In this document: piece by piece, positions 7,583 to 16,166 of the stretch
Layout: every line of letters begins with the position of its first letter
Position numbering within the stretch: position 1 is the first letter of the stretch
From: an uncultured Bacteroidota bacterium
GTDB taxonomy: Bacteria > Bacteroidota > Bacteroidia > Flavobacteriales_D > Sanyastnellaceae
DNA length: 35,513 bases
Reading direction: 5' to 3'
NCBI GenBank assembly: GCA_903932685.1
Contig: CAIZGX010000047.1
Span: forward strand, 1 to 35,513
The notes under the pieces: model-generated
Seen by the model: only the letters and a program-made list of their open reading frames with translations
Databases searched by the model: none
What the model was told of the DNA's origin: nothing
Position numbers and translations under genes: made by a program

Positions 7583-9448
7583 ATGAAAAAAAGTTCCATC
7601 TACTTTTCCACAATCTTCTTTTTTATATCCTCTTTTGTCTGCGGGCAATCAACAGATTTCATTGAGCGAATAGACCCACCTAATTGGTTCAGTGGCATGA
7701 ACAATAGCGAGGTTGAACTCCTTTTTTACAGTAACGACGGAGAAGAATTAACAATTTCCCTACATACTGAAAGCAAGAAATACGTTTCATTACTCCGCCT
7801 TGAAAAGTCGAAACTCAACAACTACTATTATGTTGGCCTTTCCGTTAAAAGTCAACCTAAGGACAATCATATATTTTTCATTGTAGATAAAGCCGGCTCT
7901 TCAGCTAGTTTGATGGTACCATATTCCATAACGCCCCGATCCGCTCAGCCTCAAGGCCTCTCACAAGCCGATGCCATGTATATGGTCTTCCCCGATCGTT
8001 TTGCAAATGGAGATGCTTCCAATGATTCTGTTGCGAATTATTTCCAAGGTGCGCACCGCGATGAATTAAAAGGTAGACGCGGCGGTGATTTAAAGGGGAT
8101 AAGTAATCACTTAGAGTACATCGCCGACCTTGGATTCACTGCACTTTGGTTAAACCCCATTTTAGAGAATAACGAGAAAGTGGATTCATATCACGGTTAT
8201 GCAACAACCGACTCTTATCTAGTAGACCCGCGCATTGGAACACTTGAAGAATTACAGTCACTGATTACAAGCATGCGGAAAAAGGAGATAAAGCACGTTT
8301 GGGATATTGTCTATAACCACTGGGGAGACCAACATCAACTTTTTCGCGAAATGCCCGATAGCAATTGGTTCCATTGGTTTCCGACCTACACCAAAACCAA
8401 CTATCGCGCTGAAACTATGATGGATCCTTACGCTAGCGAATACGACAAGAACCTTATGGCGAATGGTTGGTTCGACAGGCACATGCCAGATCTTAATCAG
8501 CAAGACCCTCACCTTTCCAAATACCTCATTCAAAATTCCATTTGGTGGGTTGAAATGGGAAACATCGATGCATTTCGAATTGACACTTATAGCTATCCCG
8601 ACCAATTATTTATGTCGAAGTTGAATGCTTCATTGAAGGACGAATATCCGAATCTCTTTCAATTCGGAGAAACTTGGGTACAAGGATCTGCCGTTCAGGC
8701 TTGGTTTCCCGAAGGAAAAAAAATTGGTCAAGATTTCGATTCGAAATTAGACGGGGTGACCGACTTCCAATTGTACTTCGCAATGACCAAAGGACTTACA
8801 GAGCCTTTCGGTTGGGAAGAAGGCTTGAGAAGAATTGAGCTAGACTTGGCGCACGACCATCTTTATGCGAAGCCAGAAAACTTAGTGACATTTTTAGACA
8901 ATCATGACTTAGCCCGCATCTATTCCCTTTTAAACAAAGATTTCGAAAAATGGAAAATGGCGCATGCCATGCTACTCACACTTCGAGGTATTCCATGTAT
9001 TTATTATGGCACGGAAATTCTCATGACGGGATTCTGCGATCCAGATGCTCATGTGCGAGAAGAATTTCCGGGCGGATGGCCAGACCACAAAGTGAACGCA
9101 TTCGAAAAGAAAGGAAGAACTGCCATTCAAAATGACGCTTTCGATTTCATTCAAACATTTTTGAACTACCGAAAGAAAAACGAATGGCTCGCAACAAGCA
9201 AACTCACGCAATTCGTTCCCAATGACAATACATACGCATACGCAAGGAAATCGGCCGATGGAAAGAAAACACTTCTCTGCCTTTACAATTTGAATGAAAC
9301 AGAATTTAACTTTCCCTTGGAATCTCTGAAAGAAATTACCCTGAATATAAATACTGGAAAAAACATTTTAACTGGAGAGTCCGTTTCTTGGAAAAAAACA
9401 CTCTCCGTTCCATCAAAAGGATTTACTTTTATTGAAATTTCATTTTAA
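7583..9448 (+). CDS. GH13 neopullulanase/cyclomaltodextrinase (SusA-like)
   Basis: The 621-residue protein has a signal peptide ending near residue 21. An N-terminal beta domain (about 25-118) of the cyclomaltodextrinase type leads into the GH13 barrel (about 125-520) and a C-terminal beta domain (about 530-621). Conserved regions are 'DIVYNHWG' (241-248), 'IDAFRIDTYSYP' with nucleophile Asp334, 'FGETW' with acid/base Glu363, and 'LDNHDLAR' with Asp442. The family hydrolyses alpha-1,4 bonds in cyclodextrins, pullulan or maltodextrins, in the periplasm or at the surface. Cys20 does not sit in a good lipobox. It diverges from the starch-binding-like gene and runs on into the PDZ gene after 23 bases. 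The exact substrate is not shown by the sequence. Confidence 0.9.
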   Translation: MKKSSIYFSTIFFFISSFVCGQSTDFIERIDPPNWFSGMNNSEVELLFYSNDGEELTISLHTESKKYVSLLRLEKSKLNNYYYVGLSVKSQPKDNHIFFIVDKAGSSASLMVPYSITPRSAQPQGLSQADAMYMVFPDRFANGDASNDSVANYFQGAHRDELKGRRGGDLKGISNHLEYIADLGFTALWLNPILENNEKVDSYHGYATTDSYLVDPRIGTLEELQSLITSMRKKEIKHVWDIVYNHWGDQHQLFREMPDSNWFHWFPTYTKTNYRAETMMDPYASEYDKNLMANGWFDRHMPDLNQQDPHLSKYLIQNSIWWVEMGNIDAFRIDTYSYPDQLFMSKLNASLKDEYPNLFQFGETWVQGSAVQAWFPEGKKIGQDFDSKLDGVTDFQLYFAMTKGLTEPFGWEEGLRRIELDLAHDHLYAKPENLVTFLDNHDLARIYSLLNKDFEKWKMAHAMLLTLRGIPCIYYGTEILMTGFCDPDAHVREEFPGGWPDHKVNAFEKKGRTAIQNDAFDFIQTFLNYRKKNEWLATSKLTQFVPNDNTYAYARKSADGKKTLLCLYNLNETEFNFPLESLKEITLNINTGKNILTGESVSWKKTLSVPSKGFTFIEISF

Positions 9449-9471
9449 TTTTGAAATTAAACAACAAATCT

Positions 9472-10092
9472 ATGAAGTCACTTTTCTCACTCTTAGCAAT
9501 CGTAATGATTAGCGTAATTTCTTTCGCCCAGGTGCAAAAGAAAAATCATGTGACCATTGTCAAAATCGACACTTCAAGCACAGGTCAAATCGACACCCTT
9601 ATTTTCAACTTCGAAGGTGATCAATTGGAAAACATGAAAGATATGATGAAGCAATTTCCAGACATTGATATTTCAATTATGGACACTGCATTTAATTTCA
9701 ACTTCGACAGTAATTTTCAAATGCCCGAAGTAAAGGGATTCCCAATGCCGGATGGAATACCTTTCGGATTCGGAGCGCCAGACAATAGTGCTAAAATCGG
9801 TATTACACCAGCACGCAGTTTCAAAGGCAAAGGTGTCATGATTGAATCGGTTATCCCGACTAGCTTAGGTGCTGCGCTTGGATTACAAACAGGTGATGTT
9901 ATTGTTGAATTGAATAAGAAACAAATTAACGAATTCGATGAACTTACTGGGATTTTGAATTTGTATGCTGTTGGCGACGAAGCGAACATTACTATTCTCA
10001 GAAATGGCAAGAAGAAAAAAGTAACCGGATATTTCATTCCTGCACAAGGCGGAAATAACATGCAACGAGAAATTAGAATTCAACGTCCGTAA
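9472..10092 (+). CDS. Secreted PDZ-domain protein
   Basis: ATG 9472 is chosen over an upstream in-frame TTG at 9451 because it puts a standard signal peptide (1-20) at the N-terminus. The 206-residue product has a middle region rich in acidic and aromatic residues (about 25-100), then a single PDZ domain (about 108-188, 'GVMIESVIPTSLGAALGLQTGDVIV'). No protease domain is present, so it is not a DegP-type enzyme. It may act as an envelope adaptor that binds peptide ends. It sits between the GH13 gene and the glycosyltransferase, one base before the CTG proposed as the latter's start. The role is unknown. Confidence 0.8.
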   Translation: MKSLFSLLAIVMISVISFAQVQKKNHVTIVKIDTSSTGQIDTLIFNFEGDQLENMKDMMKQFPDIDISIMDTAFNFNFDSNFQMPEVKGFPMPDGIPFGFGAPDNSAKIGITPARSFKGKGVMIESVIPTSLGAALGLQTGDVIVELNKKQINEFDELTGILNLYAVGDEANITILRNGKKKKVTGYFIPAQGGNNMQREIRIQRP

Positions 10093-10093
10093 A

Positions 10094-11101
10094 CTGAATA
10101 CTTCGAAGAAAATACTTTTCGCGGCGCTCGATTGGGGTTACGGACATATGACTCGCGGTAGCGAGCGAATTTCGCAGTTTATTAACGAAGGAAACATTGT
10201 TGAAATTGCTTGTTCAGAAAATCAAGAATCGTTTTTCCGCAACCGGTTTCCAGAATTTAAACTCCATGTTTCCCTTCCCAACAATCACATTCATATTGAA
10301 AGTGGAAAAGGATTGTTCTTCAAGCTTGGATTGCGTGTTTTTGAATTTCATTCCAACTGGAAAAAAGAAAAATCGTGGTTGAAAAAACACCTTCAATCCA
10401 ATACTTACGACATTATTTATTCCGACAATCGTTACGGTTTTTATCACCCGAACGTACATTCGGTATTACTCACTCACCAATTAACATTGCCCGGCCCTCG
10501 ATTCCTTTTGGCGTTACCTCAATTGGTGTTAAACGCTAATCTGAAGAATTTCAACGAGATTGAAATCCCGGATTACAATGCAAGCGATAGACTCAGCGGT
10601 GTTTTAAGTCAAAACAACAGCGATGCTTCTTGCTCATTCATAGGCCCATTGAGTCAAGTTAAATTTCTCCAGATTCCATTAAAAAAGCAACTGTTACTTA
10701 TCCTCTCTGGTCCAGAACCACAACGTTCGCGCTTTGCTAAAGACATTCTCGAAGAAACCTCTCAACTTGAATTTAAGGTCATCGTAGCGGGCGAAAGTAA
10801 TGTTCAATCAACAAAATCAAACGTGAGTCAATTGGGTTATTGCAATGCGAGACAATTGGAACAATTGATGAATGAGTCTTCACACATTGTCTGTAGATCG
10901 GGATATAGCACACTTATGGAGCTAGACGCTATTCAAAAAAAGGCGCTACTCATTCCAACATCAGGACAATACGAACAAGAATATTTGGCGAAATATTGGG
11001 CAGAACAATTTAACTTTCCAACTGCAAATGAAAACGAAATCTCAACGAAAGATTTTGTCAATTACTTAAACGAAACTACTCATTTTGAACGACGACAATA
11101 A
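10094..11101 (+). CDS. GT28-like (MurG-type fold) glycosyltransferase with CTG start
   Basis: The first ATG in frame (10148) falls after the family's conserved N-terminal loop. Translated from CTG 10094, one base after the previous stop, the protein is 335 residues. It begins with a 'KKILFAALDWGYGHMTRG' segment, the typical first strand and glycine-rich loop of GT-B enzymes. No ATG, GTG or TTG occurs in frame between the previous stop codon and 10148. The C-terminal half shows 'LILSGPEPQRSRFA' and the donor-binding region 'CRSGYSTLMELD...LIPTSGQYEQEYLA'. These enzymes transfer a sugar from a nucleotide-activated donor; the acceptor is not known. Its 3' end overlaps the tadA start by 17 bases. 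The family is clear; the CTG start is inference. Confidence 0.75.
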   Translation: MNTSKKILFAALDWGYGHMTRGSERISQFINEGNIVEIACSENQESFFRNRFPEFKLHVSLPNNHIHIESGKGLFFKLGLRVFEFHSNWKKEKSWLKKHLQSNTYDIIYSDNRYGFYHPNVHSVLLTHQLTLPGPRFLLALPQLVLNANLKNFNEIEIPDYNASDRLSGVLSQNNSDASCSFIGPLSQVKFLQIPLKKQLLLILSGPEPQRSRFAKDILEETSQLEFKVIVAGESNVQSTKSNVSQLGYCNARQLEQLMNESSHIVCRSGYSTLMELDAIQKKALLIPTSGQYEQEYLAKYWAEQFNFPTANENEISTKDFVNYLNETTHFERRQ

Positions 11102-11540
11102 AGACGAATTTTACATGAAAATGGCCATTAAGGAAGCCATTTATGCCGCGGAGCAAGACGAGGTGCCTGTTGGATGCGTTATCGTTGCAGAAGACCGAAT
11201 TATTGCTCGTGGCTACAACCTAGTAGAGCGGCTTCACGACTTTACTGCTCATGCAGAAATGCAGGCATTTACAGCGGCTTCAGAGTACCTTGGCGGGAAA
11301 TCTCTGGATAAATGCACTCTTTATGTCACGCTAGAGCCTTGTGTAATGTGCGCAGGAGCGGCTTACAATACCCGAATTGGCAGAATTGTTTTCGGAGCCT
11401 TTGACTCGAAAAGAGGATTTTCGCTTTTTCAAACCGATGATAAAAAACTGCTACACCCTAAGACTGAGTTCATTGGTGGTGTGTTGGAAGACGAGTGCGC
11501 TATCATTCTGAAACAGTTCTTTGAGAGCAAAAGAAAATAG
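11085..11540 (+). CDS. tadA: tRNA-specific adenosine deaminase (TadA)
   Basis: The 151-residue cytidine-deaminase-fold protein has the zinc and catalytic motifs HAE (His56, Glu58) and PCVMC (Cys86, Cys89). TadA converts A34 to inosine in tRNA-Arg(ACG). The TTG start at 11085 is preferred over ATG 11115, because homologues have about ten residues before the 'YFMKKAL'-like first helix, here 'EFYMKMAIKEA'. It overlaps the glycosyltransferase gene by 17 bases, so translation is probably coupled. A free nucleoside or guanine deaminase is a less likely alternative. Confidence 0.85.
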   Translation: MNDDNKDEFYMKMAIKEAIYAAEQDEVPVGCVIVAEDRIIARGYNLVERLHDFTAHAEMQAFTAASEYLGGKSLDKCTLYVTLEPCVMCAGAAYNTRIGRIVFGAFDSKRGFSLFQTDDKKLLHPKTEFIGGVLEDECAIILKQFFESKRK

Positions 11541-11598
11541 GTTTAGTCCTACTTTTCCACATTTATTAACATTCCTTCTCGAAGCGACGCAAGCCGTT

Positions 11599-11606
11599 TA
11601 GATTTG
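11599..11606 (+). promoter_or_regulatory. -7 element TAGATTTG of the Mks-like operon
   Basis: An exact TAnnTTTG match 49 bases before ATG 11656. It predicts a leader of about 44 nt that contains the hairpin at 11608-11636. Confidence 0.6.
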
Positions 11607-11607
11607 T

Positions 11608-11636
11608 GTGTTCGGTGCGAATTTGTCGCACAACAC
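11608..11636 (+). promoter_or_regulatory. Hairpin in the leader of the Mks-like operon
   Basis: GTGTT-CG-GTGCGA, loop ATTTG, TCGCAC-AACAC: 11 base pairs with one two-base bulge. It begins right at the expected transcript start, so it could be a 5' stabiliser or, as DNA, an operator overlapping the start site. Confidence 0.5.
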
Positions 11637-11655
11637 ATGACCTAAACTTTTTCCT

Positions 11656-14319
11656 ATGATAACCCGAATTATTGGGATAAACACCAGCACCTATGTGAAC
11701 GCAGAAATGCGTCTAGACGATTGCGATTCATTGCAATTGGTAGGACCTAATAACGTTGGTAAGTCCACCCTTATATACACCTTGAACTTCTTGTTCATTG
11801 TAGATGGATCGAAGATGTCCTTTTCAGGACAACGCCGTGGAGACAAGGAAACCATTCACCACTACTTCCCTACTCACAATCAGAGTTACATCATATTTGA
11901 AATCAAGAAAAACAATTCAAGCTATTGTATACTCGTAAAGCGCGACAGCGATGGTGAATTGGAATACTTCCGTTTTTCAGGAGAATATAACGCCGACAAC
12001 TTCTTCAAAAAAGAAGGCGCTCACCAGCGCATTCGTAAATGGGACGAAGTTCAAGAAGAACTGAAAACAGCTGGCGTAGAGCTTTATCTATTCAAGAGCA
12101 AGACTGAAGTATTCAATACGGTATACTCTAGAGGAAGAAAGAACGACGCTGCTATTTGGCTGGAAGACAGCGTGCGCACAGACGGACTTTCAAACAACTT
12201 CTCGAAGGTTTATCGCTATTTGATTAACTCGAAGTTAATCACGAACAAAACTTTAAAGGAGAGTTTAATTGTAGCGGATAATCGTGAGAACGAGGGACTG
12301 AGTTTCTCGCAGAAAAACAAAAAAGACATCAACGATTTGCTTCGCATTAACGAAGAAATCCGCACTGTAAAAAGCATTCAAAAAGAGTTTGAAGAATTTC
12401 GTGAAGTAGTGAACTTGTTCAAAGCAAAAACGCGTATCGTTAGCGATTTGGTTTATGCTTTCGACAAACAATACAACGGCGTAATCAACGAACTTGACAG
12501 CTCTAGATTAGAAAAAGAGAAGCAATATCAAACCACGCTTCTCAACCTAAATGAAAAACTAAAACCCAAGCAAGAAGAGTTAAATCGTGAATTGGGTAAA
12601 CGCGAATTGGAAGTTGAAATTCAAGAAAAAACATTCATCAATCTTCAAACACAACTAGATGAAATTGCTTCTTTCGAAGGGAAGAAATTCTTGGAAGAAT
12701 CACTATTGAATCTCGATGCAAAACGACGTGAATCGGAAGTGCGCATTACCATGGTCGAGAATCAAAAATTAGATTCTAAGAACTTGGAAGCGAAGCTTCA
12801 AAAAATTGACATGACTTGCGGAAAGTTAGAAGCGCAAATTAAAAATTACGACGACCAGTTAATCCACAAAATCACTGCGAAAGATGATATTCGCAAAATC
12901 TTGAACACTGTGTTTTCTCAAGAATTCGCTGCGCTTCCAAGCAAACTGGTGAAGAAAAAAATCACCAAAGCTGGAACCACATTAAGCATCTTCGATGGTG
13001 AAATTACTTTGCCAAAAGATTTAGTTCTTGCAGACATCCCTTCAGTAAAATCATTGAAAGATGAACTTCAAGAATTGAAGCGTGAAAAAGCAGAACTGGA
13101 AAAACTTTGGGCGGTTGCATTGAACTTCGACAAAGCGCAAAAAGAGTTGAATACGATTCTTGCTGACATTGAAGAAGTAAAAGAGAAGTTGAACAAGCTG
13201 AAGAACAAGCCGAAACTTGAAAAAGAAGCTGACGCAGCAGGAAAAAACCTGCGCACTTTGAAAGCTGAAAAAGAAAAATGTGAAGGCGACTTGAGCAAAT
13301 TGAAAAAAGAGCTTTCCGACAAAACACTGCTTCTCGATTCATTGCGTGAAGAAACCCGCAGAAGCGAAGAGCGAATCATTGAATTGAAGCGTCGCAAAGC
13401 TGAGATTGAAACCTTCGGAATTGTTCCAACTGAATTCGATACAACAGAATCACTGGACGAAATTTACGGTAAGATCAAAATCTCCAACACCGATCGCGAT
13501 ACGCTGAAAGGCAACAAGGACCGCATGTTTGACCACTTGCGTTTCAAAACAAATTCGGCAATGGCCGATGAGGAAGAATTCATCAAGTATTTGGAAGATG
13601 AAATTGCTTGCATCAACGACAAAGTAAAAAGTATCGACGGACTATTGGGAAGTATTTCAACTCAATTCGCCAATCCTGCTTTCACCTTGCGCAAGCGTTA
13701 CGAAGAATTCAAAACCTTTGTATACAATCGCTTCAACGAAAGTTTGGCTAAAACCAGAATATCAAACATTGAATCGCTGCGCATTGAATTGGTAGACAAT
13801 AAGCGCGTCTTATTCGATTTGGAACGAATAGCTTCAATCGAAAACTTGAATTCTCAATTGGCGTTTGAATTCGAACAAGGTGAAGATTTGAAAATATTGA
13901 ACCAATACCTAGACGCTGGGAAAACCATTGAATTCGAAGATCTATTCGACATTGAACTTCATCTTGATGTAAAAGGAAAGTTGAAACGTGTAGACTTGAA
14001 AGAACAAGTAGAGTCAGATGGAACAGACCGTATGATTCGCTTGGTGATAGTTATGGCTATTATCAATCGATTGGCAATCTCTGCTCCAGAAAATAAAATT
14101 GCGCTGTTCATCGACGAGATTGGAACCATTGACGAACACAACCGTCCGCAATTGGTTCAGTTCTGCAAAGAGCACAACTTCTTACCCATCTTCGCTGCAC
14201 CGCAGCCATATGATGGATTCTCGAAGTACTACTTCATCTTCCGTTCAAAAGGAAAAATTAACTTAAACGACAAGCAGCACGCTGTGCGTCGTGAAGACCT
14301 AAAAATATCAGAAAACTAA
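11656..14319 (+). CDS. SMC-like ATPase, MksB/JetC type
   Basis: The 887-residue protein has split ABC ATPase heads. Walker A is 'GPNNVGKST' (30-38) and Walker B is 'ALFIDEIGTIDE' (Asp820, Glu821). The place of the signature motif is taken by 'ESDGTDR' (786-792) instead of LSGGQ. Long coiled coils at about 215-400 and 465-590 flank a compact segment (about 405-460) that could be a small hinge. It has no CxxC zinc hook, which argues against Rad50. Such SMC proteins form condensin-like complexes with a kleisin and an MksE/KITE partner, and the next genes fit those roles. It is shorter than typical MksB or MukB. The stop overlaps the start of a 35-residue ORF (TAATG). The SMC nature is clear; the MksB-like label rests partly on context. 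Confidence 0.75.
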   Translation: MITRIIGINTSTYVNAEMRLDDCDSLQLVGPNNVGKSTLIYTLNFLFIVDGSKMSFSGQRRGDKETIHHYFPTHNQSYIIFEIKKNNSSYCILVKRDSDGELEYFRFSGEYNADNFFKKEGAHQRIRKWDEVQEELKTAGVELYLFKSKTEVFNTVYSRGRKNDAAIWLEDSVRTDGLSNNFSKVYRYLINSKLITNKTLKESLIVADNRENEGLSFSQKNKKDINDLLRINEEIRTVKSIQKEFEEFREVVNLFKAKTRIVSDLVYAFDKQYNGVINELDSSRLEKEKQYQTTLLNLNEKLKPKQEELNRELGKRELEVEIQEKTFINLQTQLDEIASFEGKKFLEESLLNLDAKRRESEVRITMVENQKLDSKNLEAKLQKIDMTCGKLEAQIKNYDDQLIHKITAKDDIRKILNTVFSQEFAALPSKLVKKKITKAGTTLSIFDGEITLPKDLVLADIPSVKSLKDELQELKREKAELEKLWAVALNFDKAQKELNTILADIEEVKEKLNKLKNKPKLEKEADAAGKNLRTLKAEKEKCEGDLSKLKKELSDKTLLLDSLREETRRSEERIIELKRRKAEIETFGIVPTEFDTTESLDEIYGKIKISNTDRDTLKGNKDRMFDHLRFKTNSAMADEEEFIKYLEDEIACINDKVKSIDGLLGSISTQFANPAFTLRKRYEEFKTFVYNRFNESLAKTRISNIESLRIELVDNKRVLFDLERIASIENLNSQLAFEFEQGEDLKILNQYLDAGKTIEFEDLFDIELHLDVKGKLKRVDLKEQVESDGTDRMIRLVIVMAIINRLAISAPENKIALFIDEIGTIDEHNRPQLVQFCKEHNFLPIFAAPQPYDGFSKYYFIFRSKGKINLNDKQHAVRREDLKISEN

Positions 14320-14426
14320 TGTCAACATCACTAACTCCCCCAAACTTCGCAATCCTTTACCCTACGAACATTCAAGAAATTGAAGAAGTAAAAGTTTGCT
14401 ACCATTTAGAATCAGAAGAAAAATGA
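14319..14426 (+). CDS. 35-residue small ORF between the SMC-like and kleisin-like genes
   Basis: ATG 14319 overlaps the stop of the SMC-like gene (TAATG). Its TGA overlaps the next ATG (ATGA at 14423-14426). Overlap at both ends is the usual sign of translational coupling and is the main support. The product starts with a Pro/Thr-rich stretch (MSTSLTPPNF) and ends in an acidic helix-like segment (IQEIEEVKV...ESEEK). I recognise no family. It could be a small condensin subunit or regulator. It could also serve only as a coupling ORF that keeps ribosomes moving into the kleisin gene. Confidence 0.55.
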   Translation: MSTSLTPPNFAILYPTNIQEIEEVKVCYHLESEEK

Positions 14427-15619
14427 TTAAAGCCGAACCGCGGACTATACTCAACTTCCTGAACACCTACTTCGATGTGGTGCGCGACTTGTTTGAATAC
14501 CAGCAACAAGACGGGCTAATTACGAAAGAAGTTTTCGACATGATTTGTCACAAGCATGGTGCGCAAATGAAAAGTCGTCTTCGCGAATACCGCGTTGTCC
14601 GTTCAATTGGAAGTGATTTCGAAATGCGCGATGTGTATTTCAAGTTGATGGAGTTTTTGTTGTTTGAATTCAAACCACTTCTTCCAGAAACCATTGAGAA
14701 ATACAAAGGAGCCATTTCTGAATTGTTCATGAAGATTCGCAAAAGCGAACATTCCGACCGCGACATTCTTCAAGAAAGAATTAAAAATCTTTCCGGTCAA
14801 GTGCGTGAATTCGTTGATTTGGTTGAACGGAATGCCTTCAGATTATTGGCAGAAACACGCGATTTAAAATCGAACATTGACCGCGTGCAATACCGCGAAA
14901 AGGTTCACAAGGCTTCTTTCTGGATTGAATACTATATTCTTCCTTTGAATCGCATTCTCGATGTAAATCACAGTGAATCCGTAACCAGTAAGTTGGTTGA
15001 AGTGTGCGAATACGCGAACAGAAAACGTCTCGATTATTCCGACGAAACTACGCGAAGTGAATACGAAAAACTTTATACGCAGCTCATTCAAACCAATCAA
15101 GACTTGTTGAAGCAATCGAAAATTCTAACCAATGAATTGATTCCACTTCTTGAACGCATTCGCACAGAATCTTTGATTCTAACCGGTTTTATCGAGTTCT
15201 TACGGAATCCATATAAAGTAGAGACACCGCCATTATTAAAAGGAACTCGAACAATGGTTTACGCAAAAGACATGTACTTCAAAGTACGTGAATTCTTCGA
15301 GCAGTTTCAAATTGAAGCACCCGTTATTGTTGAAAATTCAGAAGCCGATTTCGACAGATGGATTTTCGACAGAACATTATTCAAGGAAAAACTCAATGCG
15401 AGTATGCCTGTGAATGATTTCTTCGGTTGGTGCTTCAAAGCCCTGAAAAAGGATTTCGATCAGATTGAAACGGACAAGTTCTTTGCGGTAACTGGATTGC
15501 TATTCGACGAAGAATTACAAATTGATTATTCAAAGAAAAGTGAACGCGTTTCCATTGAGACTACAACATCAATACTCAACGTGCCTAAATTAAAAATTGA
15601 ACCCGCAATAAAATTATAA
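14423..15619 (+). CDS. Kleisin-like condensin subunit, MksF/JetA type
   Basis: ATG 14423 is chosen over an in-frame TTG at 14396, because it gives the ATGA overlap with the small ORF and drops a short basic leader. The 398-residue, mostly helical protein has a winged-helix-like N-terminus (about 5-60), long helices (about 95-260) with a 'REKVHKASFWIEYY' segment, and a smaller C-terminal region (about 300-398). There is no signal peptide or enzyme motif. Size and position between an SMC-like and an MksE-like gene fit the kleisin that bridges the SMC heads. The assignment rests mainly on operon context. Confidence 0.6.
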   Translation: MIKAEPRTILNFLNTYFDVVRDLFEYQQQDGLITKEVFDMICHKHGAQMKSRLREYRVVRSIGSDFEMRDVYFKLMEFLLFEFKPLLPETIEKYKGAISELFMKIRKSEHSDRDILQERIKNLSGQVREFVDLVERNAFRLLAETRDLKSNIDRVQYREKVHKASFWIEYYILPLNRILDVNHSESVTSKLVEVCEYANRKRLDYSDETTRSEYEKLYTQLIQTNQDLLKQSKILTNELIPLLERIRTESLILTGFIEFLRNPYKVETPPLLKGTRTMVYAKDMYFKVREFFEQFQIEAPVIVENSEADFDRWIFDRTLFKEKLNASMPVNDFFGWCFKALKKDFDQIETDKFFAVTGLLFDEELQIDYSKKSERVSIETTTSILNVPKLKIEPAIKL

Positions 15620-15620
15620 C

Positions 15621-16166
15621 ATGGTATATCCAGCGCACCATAGACAAATTGTTGAAGAACTCATGAATGGTAAGTTCTTATTGAACAACGAAGAGCATTT
15701 CAATAGTTTGAAAGAAAACGAATCGTTTTACACCGAGTTTTTTAAAGTATCCTTCGACCTTGAATTAATCATGAAGCCCGAGTTCTGTTATTTGTTAAGC
15801 AAAGACACACAGGAAAACTTCTCTCGCGATGTAAGTATTTTCATTGCAATTCTGAGCTATGAATTAGATCGCGACGGACGCAATTTCATCGAGTCTTTCG
15901 ACTTCAATGAATTTACTTTCGAAGAAATCGACAACTATTTTCTAAATAGTTCCTTCGTAGATTTAATTGAAAGTAACAAGACGTTGCGTGATAATGAAAG
16001 TAGAAGAACGTTGCTAAATGGAATGGCGCGAAGAAATATTATTTTTAAAACATTTGAAGACCGCTTTACCTTTACACAAGCATACAAAGTATTTATTGAC
16101 TTCGCCAAAGAACTCGCATTGAAGCGAATTAAAGGCGAACCTGAAACACAAAACGCTGAACAATGA
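15621..16166 (+). CDS. MksE/KITE-like condensin subunit
   Basis: The 181-residue cytoplasmic protein starts one base after the kleisin-like stop. It has a double winged-helix-like pattern: an N-terminal 'IVEELMNGKFLLNNEEHFNSLKEN' type opening, an 'FARDVSIFIAILSYELDRDGRNF'-like middle (about 69-91), and a C-terminal wing near 'GMARRNIIFKTFEDRFTFTQAY'. This is the pattern I associate with condensin complex protein MksE. It would bind the kleisin and help close the SMC ring around DNA. Its stop overlaps the next gene's ATG (ATGA at 16163-16166). Confidence 0.65.
   Translation: MVYPAHHRQIVEELMNGKFLLNNEEHFNSLKENESFYTEFFKVSFDLELIMKPEFCYLLSKDTQENFSRDVSIFIAILSYELDRDGRNFIESFDFNEFTFEEIDNYFLNSSFVDLIESNKTLRDNESRRTLLNGMARRNIIFKTFEDRFTFTQAYKVFIDFAKELALKRIKGEPETQNAEQ

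Noticed and set aside
13004-13397. ORFs on the minus strand inside the SMC-like gene
   Set aside because: They mirror the coiled-coil codons, have serine/phenylalanine-rich shadow composition and no promoter.
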